From positions 1-35,312 of the forward strand of contig CANREE010000021.1 in NCBI GenBank assembly GCA_947629545.1: 35,312 bases of DNA, given 5' to 3'. Shown here piece by piece: positions 8,685 through 18,118 of the stretch. Source of the DNA: an uncultured Lachnospiraceae bacterium. Its GTDB lineage: Bacteria; Bacillota; Clostridia; Lachnospirales; Lachnospiraceae. Each line of letters starts with the position of its first letter. Position 1 is the stretch's first letter. The position numbers were made by a program, and so were the translations under genes. Below the pieces are notes generated by a model that saw only the letters and a list, made by a program, of their open reading frames with translations, made no database searches and was not told where the DNA came from.

Positions 8685-9668
8685 TCATTTTTCCAGGCGG
8701 CTTTCGTACCGCACGGATCCGTGTTTCTCCCTCAAATTCTCCGCCAGATCGCTGAGCTTACGCAGCCGATGGTTCACCCCCGATTTCCCCACCGGCGGAT
8801 CCAGAGCTTCCCCCAACTCCCTGAGCGTCGCCTCCGGCCTCTCGATCCGAAGCCTTGCGATCTGTGACAGATTCTCAGGCAGACTATCAAAGCCCAGCAC
8901 GTCCCTGATCAGCGTAATATCATCAATCTGATTCACGGCTGCCGATACGGTTTTCTGAATATTCGCAGTCTCGCAATTAACTTTACGGTTAACGCTTCCC
9001 CGCATCTCCCGCATGATCCGGATATTCTCAAACTCCATCAGGGCCTGAGGCGCTTCCATCACACTCAGAAGATCCGAGATCTGCCCGCCTTCCTTCACAT
9101 AGACCACGTAATACTTCTTCCGTTCCACGATCCGTGCGTCGATCCCGAATGCGGCAATTACCTCCCGGATCTGGTCTGCCTTCTCCTGTGTCAGACACGC
9201 GATCTCAAAATGGTAAAAGTGCGTCGGGTCGCTGATGGAACCTGCCGCCAGAAAAGCGCCTCGCAGAAAAGCCCGCTTACAGCATGTATTCTGGATCACC
9301 AGATTCCTGACAACGGAAAAATCCTCTCTGACCTGCCCGTCCCTGTCCATCAGCTTCGTGGTCAGAAGGACTCTCCTTGCGCTTTCATCATGCGGAACCG
9401 TAACCAGATATGACCTGCTTTGCCGCTGACCGGAACCTTGCCGTTCAATGATATCTGTCTTTATATTAAATGTTTTTTGCAATAATGTAAAGTACTTTCT
9501 TGCAACTGACGCATTTTCCGTCGAAACCGTAATACGGAAGCGGTCATTCTCATCGATCGCGATCCGACCGCAAAGGCTCAGGATCGACGCCGTTTCCGCG
9601 ATCTGACAGTGTCTGGCAGGACTTATCTGCCGCGACAGTTCCTCCTTCACTTTTGACGAAAAAGACAT
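8685..9668 (-). CDS. whiA: DNA-binding protein WhiA
   Basis: A 327-residue protein with an N-terminal pair of LAGLIDADG-homing-endonuclease-like domains (for example FLRGAFLAAGSISDP) without expected nuclease activity, and a C-terminal helix-turn-helix (LRELGEALDPPVGKSGVNHR). WhiA is a sporulation regulator in actinobacteria and affects cell division and chromosome segregation in Bacillus. An ATG at 9666-9668 after GAGGTGG is chosen over a GTG three codons upstream that lies inside the ribosome binding site. It is 18 bp from rapZ and 13 bp from the crh-like gene. The gene glmR (yvcK), which separates rapZ and whiA in Bacillus, is absent. Confidence 0.96.
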   Translation of the reverse strand: MSFSSKVKEELSRQISPARHCQIAETASILSLCGRIAIDENDRFRITVSTENASVARKYFTLLQKTFNIKTDIIERQGSGQRQSRSYLVTVPHDESARRVLLTTKLMDRDGQVREDFSVVRNLVIQNTCCKRAFLRGAFLAAGSISDPTHFYHFEIACLTQEKADQIREVIAAFGIDARIVERKKYYVVYVKEGGQISDLLSVMEAPQALMEFENIRIMREMRGSVNRKVNCETANIQKTVSAAVNQIDDITLIRDVLGFDSLPENLSQIARLRIERPEATLRELGEALDPPVGKSGVNHRLRKLSDLAENLREKHGSVRYESRLEK

Positions 9669-9686
9669 GACGGCCACCTCGCCCTG

Positions 9687-10571
9687 CTATTTGCCCGCCG
9701 GAACTTGCCGGTGCAGATCTTTATCACGGTGTTCCAGTTTCAGTCCCATCGGACGGAGCAGACGCATATGCCGGTACAGCGCATCGGCGATCGTCACGGA
9801 CCGGTGGCGGCCTCCGGTACAGCCGATCGCGATCACAAGCTGATTCTTCCCTTCCTGGACGTAATTCGGGATCAGGAAATCGATCAGATCGTAAAGTTTC
9901 TTCAGAAAAAGTTCCGCCGTACCGCCCTGCATCACGTAATCGCGCACCGCTGCTTCTTCTCCCGTTCTGTTCTTCAATTCTTCCACATAAAAGGGGTTTG
10001 GCAAAAAGCGGACGTCAAATACCAGATCTGCGTCCGCAGGAATCCCATACTTGAAACCGAAAGACAGTACCGTAATGAACAGGTTATCATAATTGCGGTG
10101 TTCCAAAAACAGATTCTCCAGCTCATGACGCAGATCCTTTGTCAGGAGCTTGCTGGTATCAAAAATATAATCCGCCTCCTCTTTCAGGAAGGCCAGTTTC
10201 TCCCGCTCCCTTACAATCCCCTGATCAATGCGGCCCGTGCCGGAGAGCGGGTGGCTGCGTCGGGTCTCCTTGTAGCGCCTGACCAGTACCTCATCGGAAC
10301 AATCGAGAAACAGGACATCGCAGGAAACGCTGCCGTTTCTCCAGCTGTTTAAGATGCCGTCAAATAGTGGCAGTTCCTGTCCGCTGCGGATGTCGATCCC
10401 CAGAGCGACCTTCTCCGACTCACGTTCCGGATTATCCGCCAGAAGCGAAACGAACTCCCCCATCAGCGGAATGGGAAGATTATCCACACAGTAAAATCCC
10501 ATATCCTCAAGCATCTTAAGCGCCACCGTCTTACCGGCCCCCGACATTCCCGTTACCACGACCAGTTTCAT
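9687..10571 (-). CDS. rapZ: RNase adapter / nucleotide-binding protein RapZ
   Basis: A 294-residue P-loop protein with Walker A GMSGAGKT (8-15), a Walker B-like stretch CDVLFLDCSDE, and the conserved C-terminal motif GCTGGRHRSV. In E. coli RapZ binds GlcN6P and steers sRNA decay to control GlmS; in Firmicutes (YvcJ) the role is less clear but linked to envelope metabolism. Its neighbours murB and hprK fit that link. ATG follows GAGGTGAAGCAGG. Length is normal. Confidence 0.95.
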   Translation of the reverse strand: MKLVVVTGMSGAGKTVALKMLEDMGFYCVDNLPIPLMGEFVSLLADNPERESEKVALGIDIRSGQELPLFDGILNSWRNGSVSCDVLFLDCSDEVLVRRYKETRRSHPLSGTGRIDQGIVREREKLAFLKEEADYIFDTSKLLTKDLRHELENLFLEHRNYDNLFITVLSFGFKYGIPADADLVFDVRFLPNPFYVEELKNRTGEEAAVRDYVMQGGTAELFLKKLYDLIDFLIPNYVQEGKNQLVIAIGCTGGRHRSVTIADALYRHMRLLRPMGLKLEHRDKDLHRQVPAGK

Positions 10572-10611
10572 CCTGCTTCACCTCGCATCTCACGTCAATT
10601 TCTTCCGTCCC

Positions 10612-11514
10612 CTATTCCAGATAACGTACTTCTCTCTCAAGCCGCACGCCGAATTTTCCATAGACGATCCGGCTCACCTCATCGCAAAGCGCAAGCACAT
10701 CCCGTGCAGTGGCGCCTCCGCGGTTAATAACGAAGCCGCAGTGTTTCTCCGACACCTGCGCGCCGCCGACCTGAAAGCCGCGCAGGCCCGCATCGTCGAT
10801 CAATTTTCCTGCAAAATACCCCTCCGGCCGTTTAAACATACTGCCGGCGCTGGGATACTCTAACGGCTGCTTTGCCTTGCGCTGATATGCCAATTCTTCC
10901 ATACGCGCGCCGATCCCTTCCGCCACGCCTGCCGAAAGCGTAAGAACCGCCCCCAGAACGATCGATCCGTCCGTCTGGATACGGCTGGTACGGTATCCCA
11001 ATTTCAATTCCGCCGCGGCAGACTTTTGCAACGTCCCGTCGGGCATAAGCAGTTCGGCGCTGACCAACACGTCTTTCATCTCTCCGCCATAGGCGCCGGC
11101 GTTCATAACGACCGCGCCGCCTAAGGTTCCCGGAATACCTGCAGCAAACTCCAACCCGGTTAAGGATGCCTGCTGCGCCGCCCTGGCAAGCTTTGCCAGA
11201 GATATTCCCGCCTCCGCGGTAATGCATGTTCCTTCCACGGTCACACGATCCAGGCGCTCCGTCAGAATAACCATACCATGCACGCCTTCGTCACTGACCA
11301 GAAGATTGCTGCCTCTGCCGACGATATGATACGTAATCCCCTGCTCGCGGCAAAGCGCCACTGTACGGATGAACTGCTCCCTGTCCGACGGTACGGCGCA
11401 GATCTCCGCCGGTCCGCCGATCCGAAAGGTAGTATGGAGCGCCATGCTTTCTCCTGCCTTTACCGCGTCGTCTCCCAAAACGGCACGCAGCCGGCGCATA
11501 AACAACTCGTTCAT
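10612..11514 (-). CDS. murB: UDP-N-acetylenolpyruvoylglucosamine reductase
   Basis: NADPH- and FAD-dependent reduction that makes UDP-N-acetylmuramate for peptidoglycan. The 300-residue protein has the FAD-binding motifs TTFRIGGPAE, GRGSNLLVSDEG and AGIPGTLGGAVVMNAGAYGGE, a Tyr-Arg-Thr-Ser (YRTSRI) site, and the catalytic serine in PSAGSMFKRP. The compact form, without the extra loop of E. coli MurB, is the Gram-positive (type II) layout. It sits between hprK and rapZ in the same direction. Confidence 0.96.
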   Translation of the reverse strand: MNELFMRRLRAVLGDDAVKAGESMALHTTFRIGGPAEICAVPSDREQFIRTVALCREQGITYHIVGRGSNLLVSDEGVHGMVILTERLDRVTVEGTCITAEAGISLAKLARAAQQASLTGLEFAAGIPGTLGGAVVMNAGAYGGEMKDVLVSAELLMPDGTLQKSAAAELKLGYRTSRIQTDGSIVLGAVLTLSAGVAEGIGARMEELAYQRKAKQPLEYPSAGSMFKRPEGYFAGKLIDDAGLRGFQVGGAQVSEKHCGFVINRGGATARDVLALCDEVSRIVYGKFGVRLEREVRYLE

Positions 11515-11548
11515 AAACCGAATTCTCCGATCATTTTCCTTCTCTGAA

Positions 11549-11580
11549 GCAGCCGTGGCTGCGAATTGAGCAAAAGCTCA
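11549..11580 (-). other. Two short inverted repeats between hprK and murB
   Basis: TGAGCTTTTGCTCA (minus strand, 11567-11580) includes the hprK stop codon and is followed by GCAGCCACGGCTGC (11549-11562). Neither is followed by a U run, so these are not classic terminators; they may be RNA processing or stability sites between the two cistrons. Confidence 0.4.
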
Positions 11581-12504
11581 GTCCGGCTTTGAAAGCTTCG
11601 CCTGGGCACGGTTAAGGAGTTCCCTTGCCGCGTTATAGCCCATCATCTTCTGCCGGTGGTTGACCGCAGCCGTCTCAATGATCAGTGCCAGGTTCCGGCC
11701 CGGCCGCAGCGGGATCGTATAACAGACCAGTTTATTGCCCAGGATCTCCGTGTAACGATCCTCCAGACCCACGCGGTCATACTCCGCGTCCCGGTCCCAT
11801 TCCTCGAGTTTCACTACCATGTCGATTGCCTGCGTGTCGATCACGCTCTCTACCCCGAACAGGCTCTTGACATCAATGATCCCGATGCCGCGCAGTTCAA
11901 TGAAATGTTTCGTAATATCCGGCGCTGTCCCGAACAGGGTCTCTTCACTGACCTTATGGATCTCCACGGCATCGTCGGTCACCAGCCGATGTCCGCGCTT
12001 GATCAGTTCCAGCGCCGCCTCGCTCTTACCGATACCGCTCTCTCCCATCATCAGCACGCCCACGCCGAACACATCTACCAAAACGCCGTGGATCGTGATA
12101 CACGGGGCCAGTTTCACATTCAGCCATCGGATGATCTCCGCCATCTGGGCGGAAGTCGTCTTATCCGAAATCAGGCATGGAACACCGTAGTGATTACATA
12201 ATTCCAGCATATCCTCATCCGGCTTCAGACTGCGGCAATAGACCATACACGGAATCTTCTCGGACAGAAGCCGGTCATAGGTGGCACGCCGCTTCGATGG
12301 TTCCATATGCCTGATATAATCATATTCTACATTACCGATGATCTGAACACGTTCATTGTCAAAATGGTCAAAGAATCCGGCCAGCTGCAGCGCCGGACGG
12401 TTCACATCCGGGTGGGTAAGGACGATCTTTCCCACATCGATCTCCGGTGTGACGTTGCGCAGTTCCATTTTATCGATCAGTTCCTGAATCGTTACTCCGT
12501 ACAT
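11578..12504 (-). CDS. hprK: HPr kinase/phosphorylase
   Basis: Bifunctional enzyme that phosphorylates Ser46 of HPr (and Crh) when glycolytic intermediates are high and removes it under starvation; central to carbon catabolite control in Firmicutes. The 308-residue protein shows the catalytic His in TIHGVLVDVFG (about 139), Walker A GESGIGKS (154-161), the VTDDAVEI acid pair, and the family signature ending in ELRGIGIIDV. ATG follows AAGGAGAGG. It heads hprK-murB-rapZ-whiA-crh-like, directly downstream of uvrC. Its likely local substrate is the HPr-like protein of the same cluster. Confidence 0.97.
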   Translation of the reverse strand: MYGVTIQELIDKMELRNVTPEIDVGKIVLTHPDVNRPALQLAGFFDHFDNERVQIIGNVEYDYIRHMEPSKRRATYDRLLSEKIPCMVYCRSLKPDEDMLELCNHYGVPCLISDKTTSAQMAEIIRWLNVKLAPCITIHGVLVDVFGVGVLMMGESGIGKSEAALELIKRGHRLVTDDAVEIHKVSEETLFGTAPDITKHFIELRGIGIIDVKSLFGVESVIDTQAIDMVVKLEEWDRDAEYDRVGLEDRYTEILGNKLVCYTIPLRPGRNLALIIETAAVNHRQKMMGYNAARELLNRAQAKLSKPD

Positions 12505-12567
12505 AGGCCTCTCCTTCGCTCTTCTGTTGTCACAAAAATGATCCCGTCCTGAACGCAGCGCTCACGC

Positions 12568-14430
12568 TCACGGACGGAAGAAACGGTACACACTCTCCGC
12601 CGCCTTCTGGTTCATCTCGGGAATCCGGGCCAGTTCCTCCACCGAAGCTTCCTTCACTGCCTCTAATGAACGAAATGTACGCATCAGCGCCTTTCGTCTG
12701 GCAGGACCGATATCCGGAATGTCGTCCAGAACCGAATGAACCTGATCCTTACCTCTCAGACTTCTGTGATATTCGATCGCAAACCGGTGGGCCTCATCCT
12801 GAATCCTCGTAATCAGCTGAAATCCCTCGGAATGCGTATCAATCGGTACCTCTTCATTGTTATAATACAGCCCTCTGGTCCGGTGTCGGTCATCCTTCAC
12901 CATCCCGCAGACCGGGATCTCAAGTCCCAGTTCTTCAAGGACTTCCAGCGCAATATTCACCTGGCCGCGCCCACCGTCCATCATCAGAAGATCCGGGAAA
13001 CGGGTAAAACTTCCGAACGCCCGGTCTTCACCCTGTTCCTTTAAATCCCTCGCCTCCTGGACGCCGTGACTGAAGCGTCTGGTCAGTACTTCCCGCATAG
13101 AAGCATAATCATCAGGTCCTTTCACGGACTTGATACGGAATTTCCGGTAGTCGCTGCGTTTCGGCCGGCCGTCCTCGTAGACGACCATCGAACCCACCGA
13201 CTCCATACCGCTGGTATTGGAAATATCGTAGGCTTCCACCCGGCGGATCCCATCGAGGCCGATCAGCTGGCCGATCTGTCTCATGGCCCCGATCGTGCGC
13301 AGCTCCTCGCGCTTGATCTTCTCCTTATCCTGCGAAAGCACAAGGGCGGCGTTGCGTTCCGCCAGTTCCACCAGCCGTTCCTTCTGGCCCTTCCTCGGCA
13401 CAACAATGCGCACCTTCTGTCCGCGTTTCGTCTCCAGCCAACGGCTGATTACATCCGAATCTTCCAATTCGGTCTGCACCCAGATCTCACGCGGCACAAA
13501 CGGCGTCCCCGAATAAAACTGCTTGACGAAGCTGGTCAGGATCTGCTGCGCATCCTCCGCCGTAGCGATATTCACATGAAAATGGTCACGGCCGATCAGC
13601 TTTCCCTCCCGCACAAAAAACACCTGTACAACCGCGTCTGTCTCATCCTTCGCCAATGCAATGATGTCACGGTCGTCGGTATCATTTCCGTTCGTGATCT
13701 TCTGCTTCTGGGCGATCTGCTTCACGCTTGCGAGCAATTCCCGGTATTCAATCGCCTTTTCAAAATCCATCCGTTCCGAGGCGTCCTGCATCTTTTCCGT
13801 GAGCATCCCGAGAATACCGTCATAATGCCCGTTCAGGAAATCCTGTACCTGCGCGATCGACGCAGCGTAATCCTCCCGGCTGATATAACCCTGACAGGGC
13901 GCGTCGCACTGATGTATATGGTAATTTAAACAGGGGCGCTCCCGTCCGATATCCCTGGGCAGGTTCCGGTTGCAGGTACGGATCCGATACAGCTTATGGA
14001 TCAGCTCCAGCGTATCCTTCACCGCTCCCGCACTGGTATATGGTCCGAAATATTTGCTCCTGTCTTTCTTGAGCGTCCGCGAACTCATGACCCTTGGGAA
14101 TTCTTCACCGACCGTCACCTTAATGTAAGGATAGGTCTTATCATCTTTGAGCATCGTATTATAGCGGGGCCGGTGCTCCTTAATTAAATTGCATTCCAGT
14201 ACCAGCGCCTCCAGCTCCGAATCCGTGATAATGTATTCGAACCACGCAATCCGCGACACCATCTGTTCGATCTTAGCCGTCTTATTCCGGCTCTTCTGAA
14301 AATACTGGCGCACCCGGTTTTTAAGGCTTATCGCCTTGCCGACATAGATGATCCGGTCGCGCGCGTCATGCATGATATAAACGCCCGGCTGGGCGGGAAG
14401 TTTCTTCAGTTCTTCCTCCAGATCAAACAT
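12568..14430 (-). CDS. uvrC: Excinuclease ABC subunit C
   Basis: Makes both incisions around DNA lesions in nucleotide excision repair with UvrAB. The 620 residues hold an N-terminal GIY-YIG nuclease (GVYIM at 16-20, IIYVGKA at 27-33), a UVR motif for UvrB contact ([14 protein letters not shown]), the RNase H-like second nuclease domain (AYDISNTSG with catalytic Asp) and two C-terminal helix-hairpin-helix motifs ([13 protein letters not shown], then [12 protein letters not shown]). ATG follows GGGAGGG. It is the first gene of the unit running into hprK. Confidence 0.97.
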   Translation of the reverse strand: MFDLEEELKKLPAQPGVYIMHDARDRIIYVGKAISLKNRVRQYFQKSRNKTAKIEQMVSRIAWFEYIITDSELEALVLECNLIKEHRPRYNTMLKDDKTYPYIKVTVGEEFPRVMSSRTLKKDRSKYFGPYTSAGAVKDTLELIHKLYRIRTCNRNLPRDIGRERPCLNYHIHQCDAPCQGYISREDYAASIAQVQDFLNGHYDGILGMLTEKMQDASERMDFEKAIEYRELLASVKQIAQKQKITNGNDTDDRDIIALAKDETDAVVQVFFVREGKLIGRDHFHVNIATAEDAQQILTSFVKQFYSGTPFVPREIWVQTELEDSDVISRWLETKRGQKVRIVVPRKGQKERLVELAERNAALVLSQDKEKIKREELRTIGAMRQIGQLIGLDGIRRVEAYDISNTSGMESVGSMVVYEDGRPKRSDYRKFRIKSVKGPDDYASMREVLTRRFSHGVQEARDLKEQGEDRAFGSFTRFPDLLMMDGGRGQVNIALEVLEELGLEIPVCGMVKDDRHRTRGLYYNNEEVPIDTHSEGFQLITRIQDEAHRFAIEYHRSLRGKDQVHSVLDDIPDIGPARRKALMRTFRSLEAVKEASVEELARIPEMNQKAAESVYRFFRP

Positions 14431-14501
14431 GGGAATCCCTCCCTGTCCTGAAACGGTCCGTCCGGGATACCGGCCGGTTTCTTATCATCCCTGCATCCAT
14501 T

Positions 14502-14530
14502 ATCATAATACAAATTATAAAAATCCGCAA
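14502..14530 (-). promoter_or_regulatory. Possible promoter of the uvrC-hprK unit
   Basis: TTGCGG (14525-14530) and TATGAT (14502-14507), spaced by 17 bases on the minus strand, lie 72 bases ahead of the uvrC ATG. The -35 is poor (only TTG matches), and it overlaps the second half of the upstream terminator region. Confidence 0.4.
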
Positions 14531-14537
14531 GCGGGAG

Positions 14538-14570
14538 AAAAAAGACGCGACCGCTTACCGCAGCCGCGTC
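14538..14570 (-). terminator. Intrinsic terminator after the DUF1653 gene
   Basis: Minus-strand GACGCG (14565-14570) pairs with CGCGTC (14544-14549), with possible inner pairs, and is followed by six U residues (14538-14543). The 5' arm lies within the last codons of the DUF1653 gene. A second small hairpin CCGCTTGCGG with an ATTTTTA tail follows at once. Confidence 0.6.
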
Positions 14571-15025
14571 CCATTGTATTTCCACTGCATCTTCAGACAG
14601 GCCTCGATCGAATCCGCCTGCGCCCGGATATCCCCTCCCGGCGGAGGCTGTATATCCAACGTTTCAAACAGCACATCAAGATCGTCCTGCGTGACCGTCT
14701 TGCGCATAGAGGCAAAGATTGCCAGTTTCCGTCCGTAATCTTCCTCTTCCAGAAAATCCAGAAGCAGCGGGTTCAGGCCCGCGGACGGGCCGTCTGCCGG
14801 GCTGTCCGCTCCGGTATTGGAAAAACCGGTATCCTCAGGTTCCTCCGGACGCATCTCCTCCATAAACCGCTCCAAAGGCTGCGCATATACTTTATAAGCG
14901 CCGAAAAGCGCCTGACAGATCACAAGTTTCTCCCCTGTTTCCGTATACTCGGCCACCGCAGCGACCTGATAGCATTGATTCTCAGACTTCCGGTACCTGT
15001 CACCGGGTCTCGGCATTTTCTTCAT
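14555..15025 (-). CDS. DUF1653 domain protein
   Basis: A 156-residue protein. Its first 60 residues match the DUF1653 pattern: a PRPGDRYRKSENQCYQV opening, then TETGEKLVICQALFG and KVYAQPLERFMEE, a small beta-rich domain of unknown function usually found as a stand-alone protein of 60-80 residues. The rest is an acidic linker and a helical tail (about 105-150) that I do not recognise. The start is the ATG of MKKMPRPGD behind AGGAGGAAGG; the open frame extends 33 codons upstream without a good site. It follows the DUF4015 lipoprotein gene by 67 bp. Confidence 0.8.
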   Translation of the reverse strand: MKKMPRPGDRYRKSENQCYQVAAVAEYTETGEKLVICQALFGAYKVYAQPLERFMEEMRPEEPEDTGFSNTGADSPADGPSAGLNPLLLDFLEEEDYGRKLAIFASMRKTVTQDDLDVLFETLDIQPPPGGDIRAQADSIEACLKMQWKYNGTRLR

Positions 15026-15092
15026 ATGACAGCCTTCCTCCTGCTGATCTGTTCCCATCACCGCATCCGACCCATCCGTCCGGATACCGTTC

Positions 15093-16484
15093 TCACTCTG
15101 CGGCCGGGATATCTGACGCGGCATTTCCCATCCCGTCAGATTCGCCTTCAGCCTCCGTTTCTACCGGAAGCGTCTCCACGACGGCCGCCTGCCCGGCGCG
15201 TTTCGCTTCCAATTCCCGCATCTCCGCCTCGCCTTCTTCCGGCGTCTTCAGCCCGTCCCAGTGGTACTTGCAGGCAGCGCTCCAGAGCATCCATTCATCA
15301 TATCCGGCGTCGTAAACCGCCTGAATCTGGGCACGTATCTGCTCAGGCCCGTAATTGATATAATTTTGAAGGTAGGAAGCCGTAAAATCCTGCAGCCATG
15401 GCCGCACGACAGCCTGATGCGCACCGTTCTCCGCATAACTGCGAAGGTCAGCCTTAGATCCCTGTAGTGCCGCAAGAATCGTATCATACGGCTGGGTATC
15501 CGGATGCTCGATGCCGAAATTACCGTCGGCATAATGGGACGGATAGATCATCGGGCAGATATAATCAAGGCTTGCAGCCATATTTCCGTAGGACTGTCCC
15601 ACATTGTCCGAATCGATACCTCCGCCGATGATAGCACCGAACACATCCGCTGCCATAAATACGCCTTCCTGAAGGCACTTCCCATAGACATACTCCACAA
15701 ATTCCGAGATGATCTCCTTCTTGGACATCCCTTTTGTATCCGCATCATCGTAAACAACATTATTAATGCCCTTCTCTGTGGAAAAGCGGATATAATCGAA
15801 CTGTACTTCGTCAAATCCGGCCTTGTGGGCCTCAACCGCCACTTCTACCAGATAATCCCAGACTTCACGCTTATAAGGATTAACCCACGCCAGCCCCTTA
15901 TTGTCCCTGTAAAGGCTGCCGTCCGCCAGATGAAGGCCCCATTCCGGCCTCTGTTCCGGAAGATACGGATCGCGGAAGGCAACGATTCGGGCAATCGTGT
16001 AAATGCCCCGCGCTTTCAGCTTCGCCATCACAGACTCTACATCCATCAGCTTCTGAACCGATCCCACTTCGCTCACAATAGGAGAATCCATCGCAAAGGT
16101 AACGTGTCCCTCGTCGTTTTTCACATCAATGACCACGGCGTTGATCTCCGTCTCATCGATATGGCTGAGGATTTCATCAAACATACTCGTCGTCCCCGCC
16201 ACATACGCGGTCAGGTATACGCCCTTTACTTTCACCGGAATCCTTTCCGGAGGCGGAGGCTCCGTCTCTTCTTCGGTAGTTAATTTCACTATGTCTGTCG
16301 TCTCCTGCTGCGCGGCTGTCTCCTCCGTCACTTCGGCTGTCTCCTGACCCTCTTCCTCGTCCGGATTACGGCTTACAACCACCGGTGCCGGTGATGTCGC
16401 GTCGATCCGTTCGTAACGTCTGCAGCCGCAGAGGCTGAACAGACAGAGGCACAGACACAGCAGGCATATTCCTAATTTCTTCAT
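15093..16484 (-). CDS. Lipoprotein with DUF4015 glycosidase-like domain
   Basis: A 463-residue secreted protein. Residues 1-21 are a Cys/Leu-rich signal peptide with lipobox Leu-Cys-Gly-Cys (Cys21), then an acidic Thr/Glu linker to about residue 80. A TIM-barrel-like region follows, matching the putative glycoside hydrolase family PF13200 (DUF4015): KGVYLTAYVAGT, VVIDVKNDEGHV, RIVAFRDPYL, DEVQFDYIRFSTEKG, MAADVFGAI, DYICPMIYPSHYADG. The acids in FDYIRF and AADVFG are the likely active-site residues by family position. The substrate is unknown; surface glycans or peptidoglycan are plausible given dacF next door. ATG follows AAAGGACG; a start 12 codons upstream is less likely. Confidence 0.88.
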   Translation of the reverse strand: MKKLGICLLCLCLCLFSLCGCRRYERIDATSPAPVVVSRNPDEEEGQETAEVTEETAAQQETTDIVKLTTEEETEPPPPERIPVKVKGVYLTAYVAGTTSMFDEILSHIDETEINAVVIDVKNDEGHVTFAMDSPIVSEVGSVQKLMDVESVMAKLKARGIYTIARIVAFRDPYLPEQRPEWGLHLADGSLYRDNKGLAWVNPYKREVWDYLVEVAVEAHKAGFDEVQFDYIRFSTEKGINNVVYDDADTKGMSKKEIISEFVEYVYGKCLQEGVFMAADVFGAIIGGGIDSDNVGQSYGNMAASLDYICPMIYPSHYADGNFGIEHPDTQPYDTILAALQGSKADLRSYAENGAHQAVVRPWLQDFTASYLQNYINYGPEQIRAQIQAVYDAGYDEWMLWSAACKYHWDGLKTPEEGEAEMRELEAKRAGQAAVVETLPVETEAEGESDGMGNAASDIPAAE

Positions 16485-16541
16485 ATGCAATCGTCCTTTG
16501 TGTTTCGTGTACCTTTCCATTTATTACCTGTTGGTCAGTAC

Positions 16542-16570
16542 ATTGTAACACATTTTTCATAAATTGGAAA
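16542..16570 (-). promoter_or_regulatory. Extended -10 promoter of the DUF4015 lipoprotein gene
   Basis: TTTCCA (16565-16570) and TACAAT (16542-16547) on the minus strand are 17 bases apart, with TGT directly before the -10 (extended -10 form). It lies 58 bases before the ATG at 16484. Confidence 0.65.
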
Positions 16571-16680
16571 TATTTTTTTGCAGATTTCTCCCACAAAGCG
16601 TCTGATTATGGCCAAAAAAAGAAAAAAACGGCCCACTAATCCTCCATGCAGCCTTTCACAGAACCCTTTCCCGTTTACAT

Positions 16681-18021
16681 TCAGGGCAAAAAATGTTCCA
16701 AAACACGTTCTGCGCACCATTTCCAGGTAATGGCCGGCACGTTTTCCGCCGCATAAACGGGATCGCTGCGAATCACGGAACCGTCGATCAGATAAATAAG
16801 TTTCCCCAACACGGTCCCCTTCCAAACCGGAGCATCCAGAGAATCCGGCAGTTCCAACCGCAGTTCAACCTGTTCGCCTTCTTTTACGAGAACAGGAAAC
16901 GTCGGTTCCTCCTCCCGCAGATCCAGTGTAAGCGTCATCTGGGCTGTCTGCGACAGATCTCCGCTTGCCGGAATGCCGTCTGTCACCGTAAGCGTCTTAA
17001 GTTCCGGCTCGCGGATAACTTCCTTTTTTTCATAAGTGTCTGTCCCATAGGTAAATAATTTCCTGGCATCATTCCATTTATATGTTTTATGGGGCGGCCA
17101 GCCGCAGCCGAGAAGTGCCAGCGCATAACGGCGTCCCCCGTCTTCCAGCGCCGCTACATAGCAGTAACCTGCGCCGCCGGTGAACCCGGTCTTGCCGGAG
17201 AGGATACCGTCCATTCCTGTCAGCAGGGCATTATGGTTGCAGCAGGAATAACTGCCCTTGCCTTCCAGATCCGTAAAATAATAGTTCTGTGTCCTTGTGA
17301 TCTTCAGAAATTCCTCCCGTTTCGGAGACTGCCAGACACAATATGACATGATCGCCGCCAGATCCCTGGCGGTCGTGCTATGCGTCCTTTCCGTTCCGTC
17401 TGCATCCGTTGACGTGCCGTCCAGACCGTTGGACGTCACAAACCAGGTATCCGTACAGCCCAGCATCCGCGCCTTTTCATTCATCAGCTCCGCAAAGCCG
17501 CCGACGCTGCCGCCGATATGTTCGGCGATCATAACCGCCGTATCGTTGTGCGATTCCAGCATCAGGGAATAGAGCAGGTCTCCCAGACGGAAGCTGCGGC
17601 CCGCCGGCGCGCCCAGATGAACCTTCGGCTGGCTGGCCGCATAGGAAGAAACCGTGACGGTATCATCCGGATCCCCGTGCTCCAGCGCCAGGATACAGGT
17701 CATGATCTTCGTCGTGCTGGCCATCGGCCGCGCCGTAAACGCGTCCTTGGCATAGAGCACACGTCCCGTATCCGCATCCATCAGAACCGCGGACTGCGCG
17801 TAGAGCGTCAGCTGTTCCTCAACGGTTTTGTCAGCACCTTCCGCATCCGCAAGCGGGGAAGAAACCGCTGTTCCCACTGTTCCTGCATGCGCCGTATCCG
17901 CCCGCCTGCCAGGCGCCCCCGCGGCCACATACAGACAGCAGAGAAACGCCGCAATCACAGCGGCCGTCATATAACCGATACGCCATTCCCGCTCCCATTT
18001 TCCGTTTTCTTCCTTTTTCAT
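16681..18021 (-). CDS. D-alanyl-D-alanine carboxypeptidase (DacF/PBP5-like)
   Basis: Trims the terminal D-Ala from peptidoglycan stem peptides outside the membrane. The 446-residue protein has an N-terminal membrane segment (about 17-35) that could be a signal peptide or anchor, then an S11 peptidase domain with all three penicillin-binding motifs: Ser102-Thr-Thr-Lys105, Ser157-His-Asn159 and Lys277-Thr-Gly279. A C-terminal beta-rich domain (about 345-430) fits the PBP5 C-terminal domain. GGGGAA precedes the ATG. Only weak terminator signals follow it (a long U run at 16603-16616 on the minus strand with a poor stem). Confidence 0.93.
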   Translation of the reverse strand: MKKEENGKWEREWRIGYMTAAVIAAFLCCLYVAAGAPGRRADTAHAGTVGTAVSSPLADAEGADKTVEEQLTLYAQSAVLMDADTGRVLYAKDAFTARPMASTTKIMTCILALEHGDPDDTVTVSSYAASQPKVHLGAPAGRSFRLGDLLYSLMLESHNDTAVMIAEHIGGSVGGFAELMNEKARMLGCTDTWFVTSNGLDGTSTDADGTERTHSTTARDLAAIMSYCVWQSPKREEFLKITRTQNYYFTDLEGKGSYSCCNHNALLTGMDGILSGKTGFTGGAGYCYVAALEDGGRRYALALLGCGWPPHKTYKWNDARKLFTYGTDTYEKKEVIREPELKTLTVTDGIPASGDLSQTAQMTLTLDLREEEPTFPVLVKEGEQVELRLELPDSLDAPVWKGTVLGKLIYLIDGSVIRSDPVYAAENVPAITWKWCAERVLEHFLP

Positions 18022-18077
18022 GCCGCATTCCCCGCCAACTGCCCGCTTTCAATCCATCCTATTCGCCAGGCAAAAAA

Positions 18078-18083
18078 ATTATA
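18078..18083 (-). promoter_or_regulatory. -10 box of a possible dacF promoter
   Basis: A perfect TATAAT on the minus strand, 56 bases ahead of the dacF ATG; no good -35 is seen 16-18 bases upstream. It overlaps the first copy of the 22-bp-period repeat of the divergent EIIC promoter. Confidence 0.45.
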
Positions 18084-18118
18084 GATATTGTGAAGATTTT
18101 CTATAGATATTTGCGAAG
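18080..18118 (+). repeat. Direct repeat with 22-bp period, candidate operator
   Basis: Two copies of TATAGATATT followed by a G(T/C)GAAG-like end (18080-18095 and 18102-18118) stand 22 bases apart, two turns of the helix, in the divergent region between dacF and the EIIC gene. The second copy covers the proposed -35 of the EIIC promoter, the first covers the -10 of dacF. Looks like tandem binding sites for a regulator. Confidence 0.55.

Noticed and set aside
16600-16680. Terminator after dacF
   Set aside because: There is a long U run but only a five-pair stem with a very large loop; not enough to call.
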